From Apodemus sylvaticus (taxonomy: Eukaryota > Chordata > Mammalia > Rodentia > Muridae), in the NCBI RefSeq assembly GCF_947179515.1, contig NC_067481.1, forward strand, positions 27,794,086 to 27,858,085: a DNA stretch of 64,000 bases, read 5' to 3'. The translations under genes and the position numbers were made by a program. This document shows, piece after piece, positions 26,701 to 32,700 of this stretch (positions are counted from its first letter, which is position 1; each line of letters starts with the position of its first letter). Under the pieces are notes generated by a model that saw only the letters and a program-made list of their open reading frames with translations, had not been told where the DNA came from and ran no database searches.

Positions 26701-29700
26701 TGGCACACGCCTGTAATCCCAGCACTTGGGAGGCAGAGGCAGGTGGATTTCTGAGTTCCAGGTCAGCCAGGGCTATACAGAGAAACCCTGTCTTGAAAAA
26801 AACCAAAAAAAAAAAAAAAAGTTTTCTGGGCTGGAGAGATGGCAGCGGTTAAGAGCTCTCTAATTGCTCTTCCAAAGGTCCTGAGTTCAATTCCCAGCAC
26901 CCACATGGTGGCTCACAACCATCTGTAGTGGGATTTGATGCCCTCCACTGATGTGTGTCTGAAGACAGCTACAGCATTCTCATATACATAAATAAATCAT
27001 TAAAAAAATTTTTTTCTATGTATGTGAATATAAACTTTGTGTGTGTGTTGAGTGAACGTTCATGTATATATGCACATGCACAACATAGCACACATGTGAA
27101 GATGAGAGAACAAGTGGAAGTCAGTTCTCTTCTACTATGGAGGTTCCCAGGATTAAATCTGAGTCATCAGGCTTGGCAGCCAACACCTGTACCTGCATCT
27201 TCTTGGGGGCAGGGCCAGGTTTAATTGAGTGGTGGAGAACTTGGGTTGCTGCCTAAGACGCAGGGTGCTATAGCTCCAGCGCCATAAATTGAACATTTTG
27301 AGACTAAGGAAAAGAGTTTGGAACTAAGTGCCTTTCAGCTTCCTGCTGCTCAGCCAGGCCTCCTACCTTTTAGATGAGCCATAGCAGGATTTTCTGTCTC
27401 TAACATATGGCAGGAGGTGGGCAGTAAGTGAGCGGGTCATGATGATCATCCTTGTGCAGACACGGGGTGGCGGTGGGAAGTGGCTGGCAAAGGTGAGCAC
27501 AGCATACTTAGCAACACTAAGCTGCTTAAGAACTTCCTGTTGGCCTGAGATATTTTAGTGTAAGCAAGGATGTTCTTATTTATCTAGCTTTTACGTAGTA
27601 TGTGATTTAATATCTTGGGCTGAGATAATGCCAAAAATAATCCAGAAAACTTGAGCCAAACAGCCGTATATATCCTTAGATATATTGCAACAGCTTAAGA
27701 AAGCTTTAACTTTTCTAAAAACAATTGATTTCACTGTCCTCAAGTGTATTCAGCTGTTCATTAACTGAGTTAACCACATTTACCCTGTGGTTCCTTTTCC
27801 CGGTGAAGGAACTAGGTGGTAGGAAGATCTTATTGCTTCATGTAAACTCCATTCTCTTGTAGGCCAAGTGTGTGTGGAAACACCCTCCTGGTGATGAGAT
27901 TTATCGCAAAGGCTCCATCTCTGTGTTTGAAGTAGATGGCAAGAAAAACAAGGTAAAAAGTGGTGACTTGAGAGAGAGATGCATTGATGGGGTTCCCAAG
28001 GAAGGCCTTGTCTTCACAAAACATCTGTGAGCGAGATAGGAATTAGTTCTATCTTGTGGATAGTATTGGTATGATCATTCTTTCTAGACTTCGGTTTAAG
28101 TGAGTTCAGAAGTCACTGGCCTCCACACAAACTGTCTTTCTGCTTCCAGATCTACTGCCAGAACCTCTGCCTTTTGGCGAAGCTTTTTCTGGACCATAAG
28201 ACGTTATACTATGATGTAGAACCTTTCCTGTTCTACGTTATGACAGAAGCGGACAATACTGGCTGTCATCTGATTGGATATTTTTCTAAGGTGAGCAGGA
28301 TATGCTGATTTAGAAGCTTACCAACCACAGCAGCGCTGTGGTGTTGGCATTAGAGGGCTCGGATCTCTGAGGAAGCAGACAACAGTGACAGCCTTCCCAT
28401 AAGCAAAGTCAGAAAGGCAGACTTCTATCATAGAGTTTCATGACAGTATTCAGGTCAGGATCTTCCTTTGTTCTCTAGGCTGACCTGGAGTCACATGCAG
28501 CCCAGACTGGCATCAAACCCAGGACAGTCTTCCTGCCTTAACCTCCAAAGTCTGGGACTACAGCTGTGAGCTGGGACACCTAGCTGATACTGTCACTAGA
28601 AGGTCCTGGTTTCTGTGCTTGGGGGTTGAAGCTGTTAATTAATGGCCTGGACCTTTCTGTGAATTTAAGACACATCTTGTCAAGCCAGTCCTTGTGGCTT
28701 TGCCTTCCTCCTGCTAAGTTAAAGTCAGGAACATAATCCAGGTGCCTGTTCTCCAGAGGGGAGGGGCTCACTCCAGCACAGCTAGTCCCTTTGCTGTTAC
28801 AGATGCAAGACCAAATCTAGCTCATGGCTTCTTTCCTTCTGTTGAGGCGATGTCTCCCAGTTAGTCCTGGCTGGCCTAGAACTCTCAGCGATCCACTTGC
28901 TTTTGCCTCCTCAGTGCTATGGTTATAAGCTTTAAATGTAATGTAACAACTTAATTAAAACAAAATGTACCATATAATTCATCACTTCAACTCTCCGTAG
29001 GCAGGTGGCCTATGAGGATTCTAGGTATCTTCATAGATTTGTGTGACTAGTGCAGTCCTCACAGTTTTTAAAAAGAAACATTGGTAGTTTGTTCCTGTTT
29101 CCTCTTGACCCTTCCTGTCCCTTCTGCCTAAGAATTGGCTTATTCTGGATATAAACAGGTAATAATGTGATCTGGTTGTATTTTGACCTCTCAGGGAAAT
29201 TCGGTTTGGTTTCCTTTTTTTTATAATAGGCAGGCTGTGCCTCATTATCTGCTGTTCTGTTCTTGATTTTAGGAGAAGAATTCATTTCTCAACTACAATG
29301 TCTCCTGTATCCTCACCATGCCGCAGTACATGAGACAGGGCTATGGAAAGATGCTCATTGATTTCAGTAAGTGACGTTGCTGAGCGCCAGCTCCTCAGGT
29401 TGCGGGTAACCCTGAGAGCATGGGGTTGGTCATGTGTGTGTTCTGTGCTCTTGACAGTTCCTAACATGTAGTCACAGCTAGTTAGTGAATGAACAAAGTG
29501 GGACTGAGTTAGTGGGAGATGCAGGGGTAATAGAGCTGTGCAGGATGATCCCACTTGAGTCTGCGATGGTGCAGATGCGTGCCCGTGGCTTAGAGCGCTG
29601 TTTTCATGCTTGGGCTCTTACTTATGTAAGCACTTGCAGAGGAAATCCATGGACCTGGCTAAGGCTGTGGGTATTATAGTCAGTCACCCTTCATTAATCC

Positions 29701-32700
29701 TGGGTATCAGCTTTGAATGTGTCCACCCTCTGATGTGTGACTCCCAGGTTAATTGGGTGAGGGTGGGTCTTCTTACATCTATTAGTCTGGTGAGTCCTGT
29801 GGAGGTTAGAGGACAACGTTAAGGAGTGTTCTCTGTGTGGGTCCTGGGCTTGAACTAAAATCATCAGCTTGATGGCAAGAACCTGTGGGTCATAACCTTT
29901 GTGGGTCACATGTCAGACAGACATCCTGCATATCAGGTATTTACATTATGATTCATAATAGTGGCAAAAGTTACTGTTATAAAGTAGCAAAAAAGAAAAC
30001 ATTTTATGGTTGGGGGCACCACAGGTTAGGGATTAAAGGGGTTACAGCATTAGGAACGTTGAGAATCATTGCCTTAAACTGTTGATTTAAAATGACTGTA
30101 AGCATTGTGCTAATAAGCTCTCTGCAGACATGAATTGCAATGCTGTGGGCTTTGCCAACAGTATCTTTGAATCAACAGAAATACAGAAAAGCACATTACT
30201 CACAGAAGAGTTGGTGAAGCTCTGGACAGAGGCTCTCAAGAAGCAAGCCTCACTCCTGGGAGCAATGGTTCAGTGTTCAGTGCTTAGTCAGCATTCCCAG
30301 GGGATCTAGAGCAAAACCACCATGACAAACAAGAATTCATTCTGTCCTCAGCAGCAGCCACTGTCACTGAATTTTAGTCAAAGTAAGAATGGAGGTTTGG
30401 GGGCTGGAGAAAATGCTCAGCGGTTAAGAGCACTGACTCTTCTTCTGAGGTCCTGAGTTCAGTTCCCAGCAATCACATGGTGGCTCACAGTCATCTGTAA
30501 TGGGATCGGATGCCCTCTTCTGGTGTGTCTTAAGACAGCTACAGTGAACTCACATACAGGAAAGAAAAGAAAAGAATGGAGCAGGAGAGATTGCTCAGTG
30601 GTTAAGAGCACTTGCAGAATCTAAGGTCCGATTTCCAGCATCTACATGGCAGCTCACAACCAGCTATGACTTCAGTTCAGGGGATCTGATGCCTTCTTTT
30701 GGGCTCTACACATAGTACACTTACATAAATTCATACATATAGACAGATACTCATACACATAAAATACAAATAAATGTTATTTTAAGTCTTGAATATGTAT
30801 AATATGCATGGTTGTGGTATTGTGTAATGAGAGGACTTCCACTTCTGTTCTTGGCAAGCACCTCTAGAGAACCATACTGTTAAAGCTCCTAGTGCCCCGT
30901 AGTGGTGGTGCATGTCACACACCTTTAATCCCAGCACTTGGGAGGAAGAGGCAGGTGGATTTCTGAGTTTGAGGCCAGCCTGCTCTACAGAGTGAGTTCC
31001 AGGACAGCCAGGGCTACACAGAGCAGCATCCAGGCAGGCATGGTGCAGGCAGAGCTGAGAGTTCTACATCCTTTATCGCAAGGCTGCTAGAGGAAGGCTT
31101 ACTTACAGGCAGCTGGCACTAGAGTATTAAAGCCCACACCCACAGTGACACACCTGCTCCAGCAAGGCCACACCTCCTAACAGTGCCCCTCCCTGGCCTA
31201 AGCATATACAAACCGTCGTAGCCAGCGCATCTTCAACAGCCACAAGACATGCTCTTTTGAATGGCTGGCTCTCTGGTATTCTAAAGCAGGTATCCTTCTT
31301 AAGTCTTCTGTGTTTGCATACTGGTTTTGCTGTTAGGATGAAGTTTAATGTTGTTTGAAAAGTCTAGCGGGGCTTCCCAACACTAGGGAGGCAAAATCAG
31401 TGGGGAAATTTCCACTGCAGGATCTATATACTGCTTTATAAACCAGCTGGCACAACACAGTGAGACTTTCTCTCAGTAGAGCACCCTTGCCCAAGGGTGG
31501 TGGGGTAGGTTGGTCTGTGGGTAAAGCCAGGATAAGGACCTAATTTCAATACCCAGAACCCACATGATAGAGAGAACTGATTCCTGCAAGTTATTTTTTG
31601 ATTTCTACACCAACATGCGCACAAAATAAATATGATTTTAAGGCCCCCTTCCCAAATAAAAACAACAAAATTCAGATCTGTTTTATTTTTTTTTTCCTTG
31701 GTAGGCTATTTACTTTCCAAAGTAGAAGAGAAAGTCGGCTCTCCAGAGCGCCCACTGTCAGACCTGGGGCTCATAAGCTACCGCAGCTACTGGAAGGAGG
31801 TACTGCTCCGGTACCTGCACAACTTCCAGGGCAAGGAGATCTCCATCAAAGGTAGGTCGTACTCCATGACAGTGACCCCCATTCTGTTTAATCCAACTGT
31901 GACTAGGGAGCATTGTAGAGACTGTAACTGCAGGGCTGGAATCCCAGACCCTGGGAAGTCTTTTCTCCTGTCTGGAGTTGTTAGCACTTAATTCATATAA
32001 AATTGAAGAGGAAGACCTGGAGAAAAGGCTCAGTGGTTTAAAACACTGGCTGTTCTTCGAGAGGAACTGGATTCGATTCATAACACCGCTGTTGTGGCCC
32101 ACAACATATAGAACTCCAGTTCCAGGCACACATAGGTTCATAGACATGCATCCAGGCAAAACACCCATCCACATAAAACACATACATGCAAACATACACA
32201 AGCATATATATCGTTTGTTTGTTTGTTTTTCAAGTCATGGTTCCTCTTTGTACCCCTGGCTGTCCTGGAATTCACTGTGTAAACCAGGCTGGTCTCAAAC
32301 TCACAGAGCTCCACCTGCCTCTGCCTCAAGTGCTGGGATTGAGTGTGTGCCACCATGGCCAGCTCCTCATTTCTTTTGAAAATCAGGAAGAAAGAGTTCA
32401 TTCAGTATTTTGAAATGTGTGAATTTTAGGAAAGACACCTTCCCTTTAGGACGAATTAGGGGTTTCATATTTGACCTTGATTTCTAAGGGGTCAAGAGTA
32501 GGTTTACCATTAAATTGGCTTTTTGTAGTTACTTGAACTGGTGAGACATTTGAACAAGTTGGCCCAAGTTACACAGATTTGGGCCCTGGAAAACTCAACA
32601 TGAAAGGGGGCCTTGGGAGACATGGGGTGTGGGAGTCTGCTCCCACTGGGATCTCAGTGGCTCCTCTGTTACAGAAATTAGCCAGGAAACAGCTGTGAAT

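Noticed and set aside
31758..32201. 147-codon minus-strand frame over Kat7 exon 13
   Set aside because: Shadow of the real plus-strand exon running into SINE sequence.
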